Below, piece by piece: positions 49,235-57,938 of a stretch of 64,000 bases of DNA (position 1 is its first letter; every line of letters starts with the position of its first letter). The position numbers and the translations under genes were made by a program. The notes beneath the pieces are model-generated. The model was not told the origin of the DNA, did not search any database, and saw nothing but the letters and a program-made list of their open reading frames with translations. This DNA comes from Nonomuraea sp. NEAU-A123 (GTDB taxonomy: Bacteria; Actinomycetota; Actinomycetes; Streptosporangiales; Streptosporangiaceae), in NCBI RefSeq assembly GCF_018603905.1, contig NZ_JAHFZZ010000002.1:1-64000 (forward strand), given 5' to 3'.

Positions 49235-49288
49235 CTGATCTCTAGATGGGTTGGAGGCTTCGGATCCACAGGATGGCTCCGCGGAGAT

Positions 49289-50446
49289 GTGACCCGCGAA
49301 CGCCTCGAGACCTGGATCGCGGCCTTGCACCCCCAGGTGCCCGACCCAACCACCCGCTCCCACCAGATCAGCTCGATCTCCACCCTGCTCAAGGACATCC
49401 ACCGACACGAGTGGCTGCCCGAGCTGCCCGGCAGCGCCTTCCTCTACCACGACGACGGACCACGTCCGCGAGTGAGCAAGCCGCGCTTCATCCCCGAACC
49501 CTTGATGCGCCAGCTTGAAAGACCCGAAGCGCTCGCGAAGTTCCCCTCCGACGACGGCCGGCTGCTGCTCGAACTGCTCATCGCATGCGGGCTTCGTATC
49601 AAGGACGCGAGGTGGCTGCCCTTCGACTGCATCGTGCGTGACGCCTCGGGCAACCCCTACCTGGCCTGGCTGAACCGAAAGATCCACAACCGGCCCGCGT
49701 TCTTCCCGCTCAGCACAGCCCTCGCCGACAGAATCGCCGTCCAGCAAGGCGCCGTTCACCGCCGTTTCCCGAACGGGACGCCATGGCTGTTTCCCGCCAC
49801 GAACGCCAACCTCGACGGCAGCAAGCCGGTCAGCGACCGTCGTCTCCGTGACCAGCTGAAGGCTTGGCTCGACACGCTCGACCTGCGTGACGAGCACGGT
49901 CGACCCGTCAAGATCACGTTTCACCAGTTTCGGCACACGCTGGCGACCCGACTGATCAACGCCAACGTTCCCCAACATGTGGTCCAGCAACTGCTCGACC
50001 ACATGTCCCCGCAGATGACGGCCGTCTACGCCCGACTGCTGGACAAGACCGTCCGCCAGCACTGGGAACGGGCGACGAAGGTCAACGCCGACGGCCAGCC
50101 CGTCCAACTCGACCCCGAGCACCCACTCGCGGACGCCGCCTGGATGAAGCTCAGCATGGTCCGCGCCAAGGTCACCCTGCCCAACGGCTACTGCGGGGCA
50201 CCGATCCAGACCGACTGCGAATACGCCAACCCGTGCCTGGACTGCCGCTTCTTCATCACCACCACCGACTTCCTGGCCCAGCACCGCCGCCAGCATGAGG
50301 AGACCGAGCGGCTCATCGCCGACGCCACCGCCTCCGGCCTGGCCCGGGTCGCCGAGAAGAACACCCGCACCCTGCGCAAGCTCGACCAGATCATCGACGC
50401 CCTGGAGCAGACCACAGACGGCCAGATCGTGGCAGGGGAAAGGTGA
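49289..50446 (+). CDS. Tyrosine recombinase of the Tn554 TnpB type, N-terminally truncated
   Basis: A 385-aa frame that keeps the whole catalytic domain. The first arginine is in ACGLRIKDARWL, H-x-x-R in HQFRHTLATRL, the histidine in LLDHMSPQM and the nucleophilic tyrosine in TAVYARLL. A four-cysteine segment follows (YCGAPIQTDCEYANPCLDC), typical of this recombinase group. Family members are usually 600-700 aa; the core-binding N-terminal half is lost at the junction with the IS end near 49290. The start is uncertain. DUF6262 follows nine bases downstream. Confidence 0.8.
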   Translation: MTRERLETWIAALHPQVPDPTTRSHQISSISTLLKDIHRHEWLPELPGSAFLYHDDGPRPRVSKPRFIPEPLMRQLERPEALAKFPSDDGRLLLELLIACGLRIKDARWLPFDCIVRDASGNPYLAWLNRKIHNRPAFFPLSTALADRIAVQQGAVHRRFPNGTPWLFPATNANLDGSKPVSDRRLRDQLKAWLDTLDLRDEHGRPVKITFHQFRHTLATRLINANVPQHVVQQLLDHMSPQMTAVYARLLDKTVRQHWERATKVNADGQPVQLDPEHPLADAAWMKLSMVRAKVTLPNGYCGAPIQTDCEYANPCLDCRFFITTTDFLAQHRRQHEETERLIADATASGLARVAEKNTRTLRKLDQIIDALEQTTDGQIVAGER

Positions 50447-50455
50447 CCGACCTCG

Positions 50456-50872
50456 ATGCCGCCGGCTGACAACGCCCGCTTCCTCATCGAGGCGTCCAAG
50501 CAGCGCCACCAGCAGGCCCGCCATCGCGCCCAGGACGCCATCACGGCCGCCGAGCGCCGCGGCGACCGCCCCACCGTGGTCGGCATCGCCGAGGCCGCCG
50601 CGGTCTCCCGGTCCTGGCTATACACCCAGCCCGACCTGATCGAGGCGATCGGCCAGCTCCGGCAGCGCACGCCAAAGACTTCAAGGTCCCGTGCCCAGGG
50701 CGCCAGCGAGGCCTCGCTGCAGAGCAGGCTGGAGACCGCGCTGGAGCGCAACCGCCAACTGCGCGCCGAGGTCGCCGACCTCACCGCCCGGCTAGAAGCG
50801 GTCCATGGCGAACTGCGCAAGCTCCGGATCCAGTCCACCAAGGCCGCGAGCCCATTGATCGGACCGTGCTGA
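50456..50872 (+). CDS. DUF6262-family protein (TnpC-like accessory)
   Basis: A 138-aa protein with an N-terminal helix-turn-helix-like segment (PTVVGIAEAAAVSRSWLYTQ). A long C-terminal coiled coil follows (LETALERNRQLRAEVADLTA, RLEAVHGELRKLR). This composition is that of the small third gene that accompanies Tn554-type tyrosine recombinases. It probably assists recombination. ATG nine bases after the recombinase stop; GGTGACC stands upstream. Confidence 0.75.
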   Translation: MPPADNARFLIEASKQRHQQARHRAQDAITAAERRGDRPTVVGIAEAAAVSRSWLYTQPDLIEAIGQLRQRTPKTSRSRAQGASEASLQSRLETALERNRQLRAEVADLTARLEAVHGELRKLRIQSTKAASPLIGPC

Positions 50873-50955
50873 GAGGGCGTCTCTGATCCTCTGCTGATCT
50901 TTCCCGGCGCCCCAATTGGGTCCACCCCTCGGGCCCGGCGTGGCAGGCTGAAGGG

Positions 50956-51900
50956 GTGCGGTATGCAGACTGGGGCGAACGTTCCCCACGGTGGGCCGGA
51001 ATCCGCAGCCAGGAGATCGACGTCTCCGGCACCAAGGTCCATTACCTGAGCGCGGGGAAGGGCCAGGGCAGGCTCACCCACCTGCTGATTCACCCCCTGG
51101 CCGGTAGCGCGTCGATGTGGATGGACACCATCGCCGAGCTGAGCGCCCACGGTCCGGTGATCGCGCCCGACCTGCCGGGCTCGGTCTTCGGCCACACCGA
51201 CTCGCCGCACCCGCGCGCGTCCAAGGCCGAACTGGGCGCGCGTTTCCTGCGAGCGTTCACCGGCCGCATGGGGCTCAAGGTCACCGTCACCCACGGCTGG
51301 TCCATGGGCGGCCTGGTCGCGGTGCACTTCGCGACGTCCTCGCCGGACCGGGTCGATCGTCTCGTCCTGGCCTGCCCGGCGCTGCCCGGCCCGATCCCGC
51401 CGGACGAGGTTACCTTTTGGCGCGTTCTGGGCCGCCCGCTGCTCGTGGTCGGGCCCGGGCTGCTGCGGGGCGTGCTGCGAGTGGCGGGCCAGCGCATGAT
51501 CGATTTCAAGCTGCGTGCCTACGCCGATCCCGGCGCCTGGTCGGGCGGCGTGGTCGGTGATGACCTCGAACGGCTCTCGCCCGAAATGCTGGCCCTGCTG
51601 CGCGACGAGCTCCGGGCCACCGACCCGCGCCGCCTCGGTGACGCCATCGCGGCCTTCGCCTCGGTGCTGTCCAGCCTCTACGTCAACCGGGATGCGGCCC
51701 ACCGGATGATCGACCAGCTCGGCATGCCCACGCTGCTGCTGGCCGGGGCGCAGGACAAGCTGGTCACCACGACCACCATCGACGACGTGGCCGCTCGCCG
51801 CCCCGACTGGACGCACCGCACCTTTCCATCGGCCGGGCACCTCCTGCCCCTGACGGAGACGCGCGAGTACGTCGCGACGGTCGCTGACTGGCTGGATTGA
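50956..51900 (+). CDS. Alpha/beta hydrolase
   Basis: A 314-aa alpha/beta-hydrolase-fold protein with the nucleophile elbow GWSMGG (about residue 116). The acid residue is in LLAGAQDKLV and the histidine in FPSAGHLLPL. The oxyanion-hole strand LLIHPLAGSASMW replaces the usual HG by HP. No signal peptide. It lies inside the composite element, downstream of the recombinase genes, so it looks like passenger DNA. Function not predictable beyond esterase/lipase/epoxide-hydrolase class. Confidence 0.8.
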   Translation: MRYADWGERSPRWAGIRSQEIDVSGTKVHYLSAGKGQGRLTHLLIHPLAGSASMWMDTIAELSAHGPVIAPDLPGSVFGHTDSPHPRASKAELGARFLRAFTGRMGLKVTVTHGWSMGGLVAVHFATSSPDRVDRLVLACPALPGPIPPDEVTFWRVLGRPLLVVGPGLLRGVLRVAGQRMIDFKLRAYADPGAWSGGVVGDDLERLSPEMLALLRDELRATDPRRLGDAIAAFASVLSSLYVNRDAAHRMIDQLGMPTLLLAGAQDKLVTTTTIDDVAARRPDWTHRTFPSAGHLLPLTETREYVATVADWLD

Positions 51901-52059
51901 TCTAGCAAGCGACGATGGGGCGGCGGCCTTCTTCGCTTCCTTCGGGTCGCCCGCCACGGTCCTGAGCCGGGACCTCTCAGGCGGCACGTGGTGTTGAGCA
52001 ATCGGCCGCGACATGGACATGTCCATCCCGCAAACACTCTGTTCAACGCGATGATCATA

Positions 52060-52251
52060 CGTGAAGATCGACATAACGGTGGACCAGGGCCCGTACTCGG
52101 CGGGCAGGTCCCGCCACGGACTGCCGGTCCGAAAGCGCCACATCATCGCGTTGAACTGCTGCCGCAGGTCCGGGATCGGGCCTCGCTCACCCAACGGCAG
52201 GCGAGGCTCGATCAAGAACCATTCCTCATCGGTGAGGTCTCCACGCGCCAT
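52060..52251 (-). pseudogene. IS5-family transposase, N-terminal fragment
   Basis: ATG at 52251 then DLTDEEWFLIEPRLPLGERG and FRTGSPWRDLPAEYGPWSTV. This is the first about 60 residues of an IS5/IS1647-like transposase. The similarity stops at WSTV (about 52068), and none of the DDE domain follows. It sits 68 bases inside the right inverted repeat, the normal position for the transposase start. Confidence 0.8.
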
Positions 52252-52304
52252 GGCGAAGGCGTACCAGGATCGCAGACCATAGCGCAGCGAATCCCTCTGA
52301 TCTC

Positions 52305-52319
52305 AACTCCGTACAGGCC
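52305..52319 (-). repeat. Right terminal inverted repeat
   Basis: AACTCCGTACAGGCC on the plus strand, the reverse complement of the left repeat at 49220-49234. It is followed at 52320-52323 by the second CTAG copy. Confidence 0.85.
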
Positions 52320-52881
52320 CTAGGGCGAGGCACGCCGCCGAACCGACGTAGACGACTCCCCAGGAAATCTGCTGCAGTTGGCCGCCGAGGACGATGGCGG
52401 CTCCCGAGGTGACCGTCCCGAGCATGGTGAACCGAGACTTGATCTTGACGTAGCTGGCCGTTGCACCACGACGCACGAGCAGGTCGTACAGCAGGGCGGT
52501 GTCCGAACCGGACACACATGCCATGCCCACGCCCTGCCCGATGAACAGCGCCAGGAACACCCAGTAGTTGGAGAACGCCACCTGACCGAGCAGACATCCA
52601 GCTATCAGCATCTGGCCGATCACGATGCTGGCACGCCTGCCGATTCGGTCGGCGATGACTCCCGTCGGCAACTCCGCAAGTCCGCTGACCAGGTAGAGCA
52701 GTGTCTGCAGTAGGGCCACTTGCTCGGCGGAGAAGCCTCGCTGCTGAAGGAAGAGGATGAATACGCCGCGCTGGAATAGCGTGTTGGTAAGCACGGCGTA
52801 TACGTAGAACGGGCGCGTGACACTTCGTGCTGCATTGTCGACTGCGGCCGACCCGCCAAGGGCCTCCGTGGTGCCGGTCAT
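52320..52881 (-). pseudogene. MFS transporter, N-terminal part (interrupted gene)
   Basis: ATG at 52881 followed by an MFS first half: TRPFYVYAVLTNTLFQRGVF, the loop LPTGVIADRIGRRASIVIG (the MFS 'DRxGRR' signature), and YWVFLALFIGQGVGMACVSG. It is cut at SAACLAL by the element at 49220-52319, and the rest of the gene is at 48506-49219. The 278 bases upstream (52882-53159) contain no gene I can support; they probably hold its promoter. Confidence 0.85.
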
Positions 52882-53159
52882 GCTGCAGGCTCCCTGGTGA
52901 CTCCGGTGATCATTAGTGTTGGGCCTCCGCCGCCGACCGGAACCTCCAGCTCGGTGTTTCACCGCGAGTTCCAGGGCTGGTGGCTGCCCGTCACCAGCTG
53001 GAAAAGGTGACCCGCGACCTGCAATGATCCGGCTTGCCGAAGGCTGGGATCGGATGCGGGTGGGGGCACCTTTCACGTGCAGCGTAGCGAGTGGAGCCGG
53101 GGTCTGGCGATGTCCGAGGCTGCGGCAAACGCCCAACGGCGCCGGCCGCAGCCGTCGGC

Positions 53160-53683
53160 CTACTCGTCGTCGGTGGCGTCCTTGTCGCACAGCGGCCGCA
53201 GCCCGCCGGGCAGCTCAGGAAGCTGGAACGAGTAGCGGCCCAGCATGTTGATGTGGTGCCGCACGAACGGGGAGAGGCGGGCCACATCCTCGTCGCGGAC
53301 GTTGAAGCCGTTGGCGCGCAGCTGGTTGACCGCGGCGTCCATGTAGCGGGTGTTGAACAGCACGAGCGCGTTGAGGACCAGGCCCAGGGCGCCGAGCCGG
53401 TCTTCCATGCCGTCCTGGTAGCGGTGGTAGAGCTGCCCCTGCTTGCCGTGGAAGATCTTCCGGGCGAGCGCGTGGCGGCCTTCCTGGAGGTTGGCCTGCA
53501 CTTTGATCCACCTGCGGTAGCCGGGCTCGTCGGCCAGGCGCAGGATGTGCAGGGTCTTGGAGATCCGCCCGTAGTGGGCAATCGCGTCGCCCAGCGGTCG
53601 GGCGCCCGTCGCGCGACAGCATCCGGATGACGTCGTACGCGCGCACGGCGCCGGTGTGGATGGAGCCGATGACGGCTCCTTCT
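53160..53683 (-). pseudogene. Tn3-family transposase, C-terminal fragment
   Basis: Minus-strand sequence of the last about 170 residues of a Tn3 transposase: AVIGSIHTGAVRAYDVIRML, then after a frameshift near 53600 GDAIAHYGRISKTLHILRLA, QEGRHALARKIFHGKQGQLY and NMLGRYSFQLPELPGGLRPL, ending at 53160. The catalytic DDE region lies upstream of this and is absent. Confidence 0.8.
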
Positions 53684-53701
53684 GCAGGTGGCCGTCTCGG
53701 C

Positions 53702-53810
53702 GCGCCCCGGCCACGTGCTGGTGCGCCCGCGCGATGGCGGAGTTCACACTCACCGTCCAGCCGATCTTCCCGTCGGCATCCGCACACGCCTGCAACCCCG
53801 CCAGGATCCG
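53702..53810 (-). pseudogene. IS5-family transposase, internal fragment
   Basis: RILAGLQACADADGKIGWTV then SVNSAIARAHQHVAGAR matches the catalytic-core segment of IS5-type transposases (W.VSVDST..RAHQHAAGAR), with the catalytic aspartate changed to asparagine. It is joined on one side to the Tn3 fragment. It differs from the N-terminal fragment at 52060-52251 in position and probably in origin. Confidence 0.65.
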
Positions 53811-54039
53811 CGCCCCCCCGCCCGCATCACCGCTTAGTACGACCCTGCGACTCGCCGACGCAATGGCTGACCAAGGCAGGGGGCCCAGCGCCGACTTCGA
53901 CCGGCGTCGCGGGTTCGGGCGAAGCACCTGGACACGCGTGCGATGCAACGTGCCTTGGGCACTGGCCAACGTGCCTTACGTTCATGACAAGATCATCTCA
54001 CTCTGACCTGCGAGAAGACGTCAATAACCCCAGATAACG

Positions 54040-54254
54040 ATCGCACCTGCTCGCCGCGGCGAATCGCCTACCTGAACACGGTGATGATCCAGCTCGTGCT
54101 ACGTGACCCGGCCTGGCAGAAGAAGCTCACCCCGGCCGACAGGCGGGGCCTGTCGGCCCTGTTCTGGACCCATCTGAACCTGTACGGGCGCTTCGAGCTC
54201 GACATGAACCGTCATCTGGAGCTGGAAGCTGTCCCTTCCGGTCAGCCTGAGTGA
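54040..54254 (+). pseudogene. Tn3-family transposase 3' end (copy A)
   Basis: RIAYLNTVMIQLVLRDPAWQ, KKLTPADRRGLSALFWTHLN and LYGRFELDMNRHLELE are the last about 65 residues of a Tn3 transposase, plus strand. No upstream part is attached. A shorter copy of the same end lies at 57262-57307 in the same orientation. Confidence 0.75.
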
Positions 54255-54315
54255 GAGCTGACCGGTTGCATCCGGTCGGCCACGTCGGCGCCAAGGGGCC
54301 CCATGCGACGCCGGG

Positions 54316-54699
54316 TCAGGAAGCGGTGCGTACGGTCTCGGCGGGGGCCTGATCGCCGCTCTGATGGTCGGCCTGGCCGCCGCGGTCGATGTGGTCGGCG
54401 TGGTAGAGGCCTTCGCCGAGCAGGCGGCGTACGTGGTCGTCGGCGGCGCTGTAGTAGACGAAGGTGCCCTCGCGGCGGCCCTTGACCAGCCCGGCCAGGC
54501 GCAGCTTGGCCAGGTGCTGACTGACCGTGGTGGGGGCGGCGTCGGCGAGTTCGGCCAGGCAGGCGACGTTGGACTCGCCCTGCAGCAGCGCCCACAGGAT
54601 CTTGATGCGGGTGGGGTCGGACAGCAGCCGGAACGACTCGGCGGCCAAGTGCACCTGTTCCTCGTTCGGCATGTCGAAATCGGTCAGCGAGGTGTGCAT
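54316..54699 (-). CDS. ArsR/SmtB-family metalloregulator
   Basis: A 127-aa winged-helix repressor: LAAESFRLLSDPTRIKILWA, LAELADAAPTTVSQHLAKLR (recognition helix) and GRREGTFVYYSAADDHVRRL. The C-terminal tail is histidine-rich (YHADHIDRGGQADHQ), possibly a metal site. It is divergent from a P1B-4-type ATPase gene and should release its operator on binding the exported metal. Confidence 0.88.
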   Translation of the reverse strand: MHTSLTDFDMPNEEQVHLAAESFRLLSDPTRIKILWALLQGESNVACLAELADAAPTTVSQHLAKLRLAGLVKGRREGTFVYYSAADDHVRRLLGEGLYHADHIDRGGQADHQSGDQAPAETVRTAS

Positions 54700-54742
54700 G
54701 CCGTCAGCATATCCCCGAACCTCACTATTTGCATATCTGCGT

Positions 54743-54756
54743 GTATACGCATATAC
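54743..54756. promoter_or_regulatory. AT-rich operator between arsR and the ATPase gene
   Basis: GTATA-CGCA-TATAC is an inverted repeat in an AT-rich island between two divergent starts (54699 and 54766). GCATAT occurs twice more around it (54731 and 54750). ArsR/SmtB sites are typically such AT-rich imperfect 12-2-12 palindromes. The ATPase GTG lies only nine bases downstream, so transcription may start at or near the start codon. Confidence 0.6.
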
Positions 54757-54765
54757 GATGCTTCG

Positions 54766-56814
54766 GTGATAACAGATCTGAGCCGTTCTCCCGCTGCCCC
54801 ACCCCCGGCCGCGACGTCCCGGCCGGCCACGTGGTGGCGCTCCGGCGCCGGCTCGCTGCCAGAGGTGCGCTGGGCCATCGCCGCCACCGCGCTGTTCGCC
54901 GCCGGCGGCGCCACCCAGCTGGTCGGCGCGCCACCATGGCTGTGGTGGAGCCTGTACCTGGCCTGTTATGCCGCCGGCGGCTGGGAGCCGGGCTTGGCCG
55001 GGTTGAAGGCGCTGCGCGAGCGCACGCTGGACGTCGATCTGCTGATGGTCGCCGCGGCGATCGGCGCGGCGGCGATCGGGCAGGTCTTCGACGGCGCGCT
55101 GCTGATCGTCATCTTCGCCACCTCCGGCGCGCTGGAATCCCTGGCCACCAAACGCACTGAGGACTCCGTGCGCGGCCTGCTGGACTTGGCCCCCGACCAG
55201 GCCACCCGCATCGACGACAGCGGCACCGAAAAGGTCGTGGCGGCCGCCGACCTGCACATCGGCGATGTCATCGTGGTACGGCCGGGAGAGCGCATCGGCG
55301 CCGACGGCCAGGTGGTCGCCGGGGCCAGCGACGTCGACCAGGCCTCCATCACCGGTGAGAGCCTGCCGGTGGACAAGCAGACCGGCGATGAGGTGTTCGC
55401 CGGCACGGTGAACGGCACCGGCGTGCTGCGCGTGCACGTCACCCGGCCGGCGTCGCAGACGGTGATCGCCCGCATCGTGGCGATGGTCGAGCAGGCCAGC
55501 GCCACCAAGGCGCGCACCCAGCTGTTCATCGAGAAGGTCGAGCAGCGCTACTCCGTGGTGATGGTCGCCGCCACCCTGGCCCTGTTCGCGCTGCCCCTAC
55601 TGTGGGGCACGCCGGTACAAGACAGCCTGCTGCGGGCGATGACCTTCATGATCGTGGCCTCGCCGTGCGCGGTAGTGCTGGCCACCATGCCGCCGCTGCT
55701 GGCCGCCATTGCCACCGCCGGACGCAACGGCGTGCTGGTCAAATCCGCCGTGGTGATGGAACAACTGGCCGACGTCACCCAGGTCGCCTTCGACAAGACC
55801 GGCACCCTGACCGAAGGCCGCCCGCACCTGGCCCACCTGCGCGCCCTGCCCCACCCGGCGGGCGACCGAAGCAGCGAGCCCGGGGCCCAGGCCGCAACGC
55901 AGATCGACCGGCTGCTCACGCTCGCGGCCGCCGCCGAACAGGGCTCTGAACATCCGCTGGGCCGCGCCATCGTCGCCGCCGCCCACCACCAGGCACTACC
56001 GCTGCCCGCCGCTACCGGCTTCGCCGCCCTGCCCGGGCGAGGGGTGCGCGCCCACGTCGACGGACACCTGGTCGAGATCGGCAGCCCCGCCCACCTGCTG
56101 GACCCGACCGCGTCCAGTGACGCCGGTGATGCGGCGCAGGCCCGCGCGGTGGTGGCCGAACTCGAAGACGACGGGCACAGCGCCGTGCTGATGCTCCTGG
56201 ACGGCCGCCCCGCCGCGGTGCTCGGCCTGGCCGACCGCCTGCGCCCCGACGCTGCGCAGGCGGTCACGCAGCTGACCAGCTTGACCGGCTCCATTCCGGT
56301 TCTCTTGACCGGCGACAACCCCCGCGCGGCGGCCCGGATGGCCGGCCAGGCCGGCATCACCGACGTACGGGCCGGCCTGCTGCCCGAGGACAAGGTGCAC
56401 GCGGTACGCGAACTGCAGCAGCAGGCACGGGTGGCGCTGGTCGGCGACGGTGTCAACGACGCCCCCGCCCTGGCCACCGCCCACGCCGGCATCGCCATGG
56501 GCCGCGCCGGCGCTGACCTCACCCTCGATACCGCCGACGCGGTCATCACCCGCGACGAACTGGCCACCGTCCCCGCCGTACTCGCCCTGGCCCGGCGCGC
56601 CCGCCGCCTGGTCATCGCCAACCTGATCATCGCCGCCACCTTCATCGCCGTGCTGGTGGCCTGGGACCTGCTCGGCGACCTGCCGCTGCCGCTCGGCGTG
56701 GCCGGACACGAGGGCTCCACCGTCATCGTCGGCCTCAACGGGCTGCGCCTGCTGCGAGGCGCCGCCTGGCGGCGCGCCGCCACCCCTCCCACGACAGCAA
56801 GGACATCCCGATGA
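54766..56814 (+). CDS. P1B-4-type metal efflux ATPase (cobalt/iron type)
   Basis: A 682-aa P-type ATPase without N-terminal metal-binding domain. Actuator motif ITGESLPVDK, phosphorylation site FDKTGTLTEG (aspartate about residue 344), nucleotide-binding SEHPLGRA and hinge VGDGVNDAP are present. The transmembrane motif is SPC (VASPCAVVLATMP) rather than CPC, and the last helix region has HEGST. SPC plus HEG(G/S)T defines the P1B-4 subgroup, whose characterised members export Co2+, Fe2+ or related ions. GTG start; the divergent ArsR gene is its likely regulator. Confidence 0.9.
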   Translation: MITDLSRSPAAPPPAATSRPATWWRSGAGSLPEVRWAIAATALFAAGGATQLVGAPPWLWWSLYLACYAAGGWEPGLAGLKALRERTLDVDLLMVAAAIGAAAIGQVFDGALLIVIFATSGALESLATKRTEDSVRGLLDLAPDQATRIDDSGTEKVVAAADLHIGDVIVVRPGERIGADGQVVAGASDVDQASITGESLPVDKQTGDEVFAGTVNGTGVLRVHVTRPASQTVIARIVAMVEQASATKARTQLFIEKVEQRYSVVMVAATLALFALPLLWGTPVQDSLLRAMTFMIVASPCAVVLATMPPLLAAIATAGRNGVLVKSAVVMEQLADVTQVAFDKTGTLTEGRPHLAHLRALPHPAGDRSSEPGAQAATQIDRLLTLAAAAEQGSEHPLGRAIVAAAHHQALPLPAATGFAALPGRGVRAHVDGHLVEIGSPAHLLDPTASSDAGDAAQARAVVAELEDDGHSAVLMLLDGRPAAVLGLADRLRPDAAQAVTQLTSLTGSIPVLLTGDNPRAAARMAGQAGITDVRAGLLPEDKVHAVRELQQQARVALVGDGVNDAPALATAHAGIAMGRAGADLTLDTADAVITRDELATVPAVLALARRARRLVIANLIIAATFIAVLVAWDLLGDLPLPLGVAGHEGSTVIVGLNGLRLLRGAAWRRAATPPTTARTSR

Positions 56815-57259
56815 CCACCACGGGCAGCCCCGGCCCCGCCCTGCCGAGCATCGTCCGCTACCCCGGCAGGACCGCCCTGGCCATCGCCGACCAACTCTGT
56901 CAGGCTTACGCCGAGGTGTTCTCCCAGCCGCCCTGGAACGAAGACCACACCCGGGTCGAGGAGTTTCGCCACCGGCTGGACACCGACGCCCACCGGCCCG
57001 GCTTTCGCGCCGTGATCGCCACCGGAACCGGCCGCTGCATCGACGGGTTCGCCACCGGCTGGATCAGGCCGTCCGCCCACACGCCCGTCGCCGCGACCTT
57101 CTGCTCGCCCTGGCCAGCGGCGCACCCCAAGGCCGGGCCTGGCTCCTGACACACCGAGACGTCACCAGCACCATCGCCTTCTACCGCAACCTCGGCTGGC
57201 GGCTCATCTCGCCCCTACCCGGCACCGACAACGACATCGCCGTGTTCCTGTCGCCATGA
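56811..57259 (+). pseudogene. GNAT acetyltransferase with internal deletion
   Basis: ATG overlaps the ATPase stop. The first 80 or so residues read as a GNAT start (IADQLCQAYAEVFSQPPWNE, RCIDGFATGWIRPS). Then the frame changes and the end of a GNAT protein appears (RDLLLALASGAPQGRAWLL, IAFYRNLGWRLISPLPGTDN), stopping at 57259. The acetyl-CoA-binding core between these parts is missing. Confidence 0.65.
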
Positions 57260-57778
57260 CCTTCTTGACCCACCTGAACCTGTACGAGCGTTCGAGCTCG
57301 ACATGAAATGCCGCCGTTTGTCTGCGGTTTTGAAGGCGAGATTGGTACCACTCAGCTGACTATTCGGGGCGGGCGGGACTGCTGGCAATGCCGGTGAGTC
57401 GCAGAGTGCGGTGAAGCCGTCATCGCTTCCGGGCCAGTGCTGGTGGACGGCGCTCAGACCTGCGCGGCGGACTACGCCGCGCAGGACGAACGTGACGATG
57501 ATCGCGTCGTCGGCGTAGCCGAGGATGGGAATGAAGTCAGGGATCAAGTCGATGGGCACTGCCAGATAGGCCAGGAGCAGGCCGAGCCGTACGCGGATGC
57601 CAGTCGGTAGTGTGTGGTCGGCGGCCAGGCGGCGAAGCAAGCGCAGCAGGTCGGGAAGGATGCGTAGCGCCTCAGTGAGCAACGAACCCTTCGGCCGGAT
57701 CAAGACCAAGGCGACGATCAGCAGCATCCAGCTGGCCGCGACCGCGATCAGGATGCCGATGAGGATGTCCCATCCCAT
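57215..57778 (-). CDS. DUF1232 (YkvA-like) membrane protein
   Basis: A 187-aa protein whose first 125 residues are a normal DUF1232 protein. These include an N-terminal transmembrane helix (ILIGILIAVAASWMLLIVAL) and the conserved LGLLLAYLAVPIDLIPDFIP then ILGYADDAIIV. The last about 50 residues run antisense through the Tn3 remnant (57262-57307) into the GNAT pseudogene, so the natural C-terminus was probably lost. GAGAGGAG precedes the ATG. Function unknown. Confidence 0.75.
   Translation of the reverse strand: MGWDILIGILIAVAASWMLLIVALVLIRPKGSLLTEALRILPDLLRLLRRLAADHTLPTGIRVRLGLLLAYLAVPIDLIPDFIPILGYADDAIIVTFVLRGVVRRAGLSAVHQHWPGSDDGFTALCDSPALPAVPPAPNSQLSGTNLAFKTADKRRHFMSSSNARTGSGGSRRSWRQEHGDVVVGAG
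57262..57307 (+). repeat. Tn3 transposase 3' end (copy B, direct repeat of 54162-54208)
   Basis: About 46 bases nearly identical to 54162-54208, differing by two single-base deletions and about four substitutions. They encode the THLNLYGRFELDM end of a Tn3 transposase. The two copies are in direct orientation and bracket the arsR-ATPase-GNAT cassette. The copy is frameshifted and untranslated. Confidence 0.65.
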
Positions 57779-57938
57779 CTCGAACTCCTCTCTTCGGTGT
57801 CAGTGCGCGAGGGCTGGCCAACTCGCTGCCGGGGGGATGGCAGGACCGATGGCGGTGTCGGCGGCCAGGGCGATCTGCTCGAAAGTGGCCGCCATCCGCA
57901 CGCAGGCCGAGCAGCGCGTGCCCCTGACCTGAAGCTGT

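Larger units (their letters stand above)
49220..52319. mobile_element. 3.1-kb composite insertion with IS5-type ends and Tn554-like cargo
   Basis: Bounded by 15-bp perfect inverted repeats (GGCCTGTACGGAGTT) and by a CTAG direct duplication (49216-49219 and 52320-52323). CTAG duplication is characteristic of several IS5-family elements. At the right end is the first about 60 codons of an IS5-type transposase (minus strand). At the left end is a short C-terminal-like remnant (LRGAILWIRSLQPI, minus, about 49244-49290). Between them lie a Tn554-type recombinase, a DUF6262 protein and an alpha/beta hydrolase. The likely history is an IS5 element in the MFS gene, later replaced internally by a second element. 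Confidence 0.8.
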
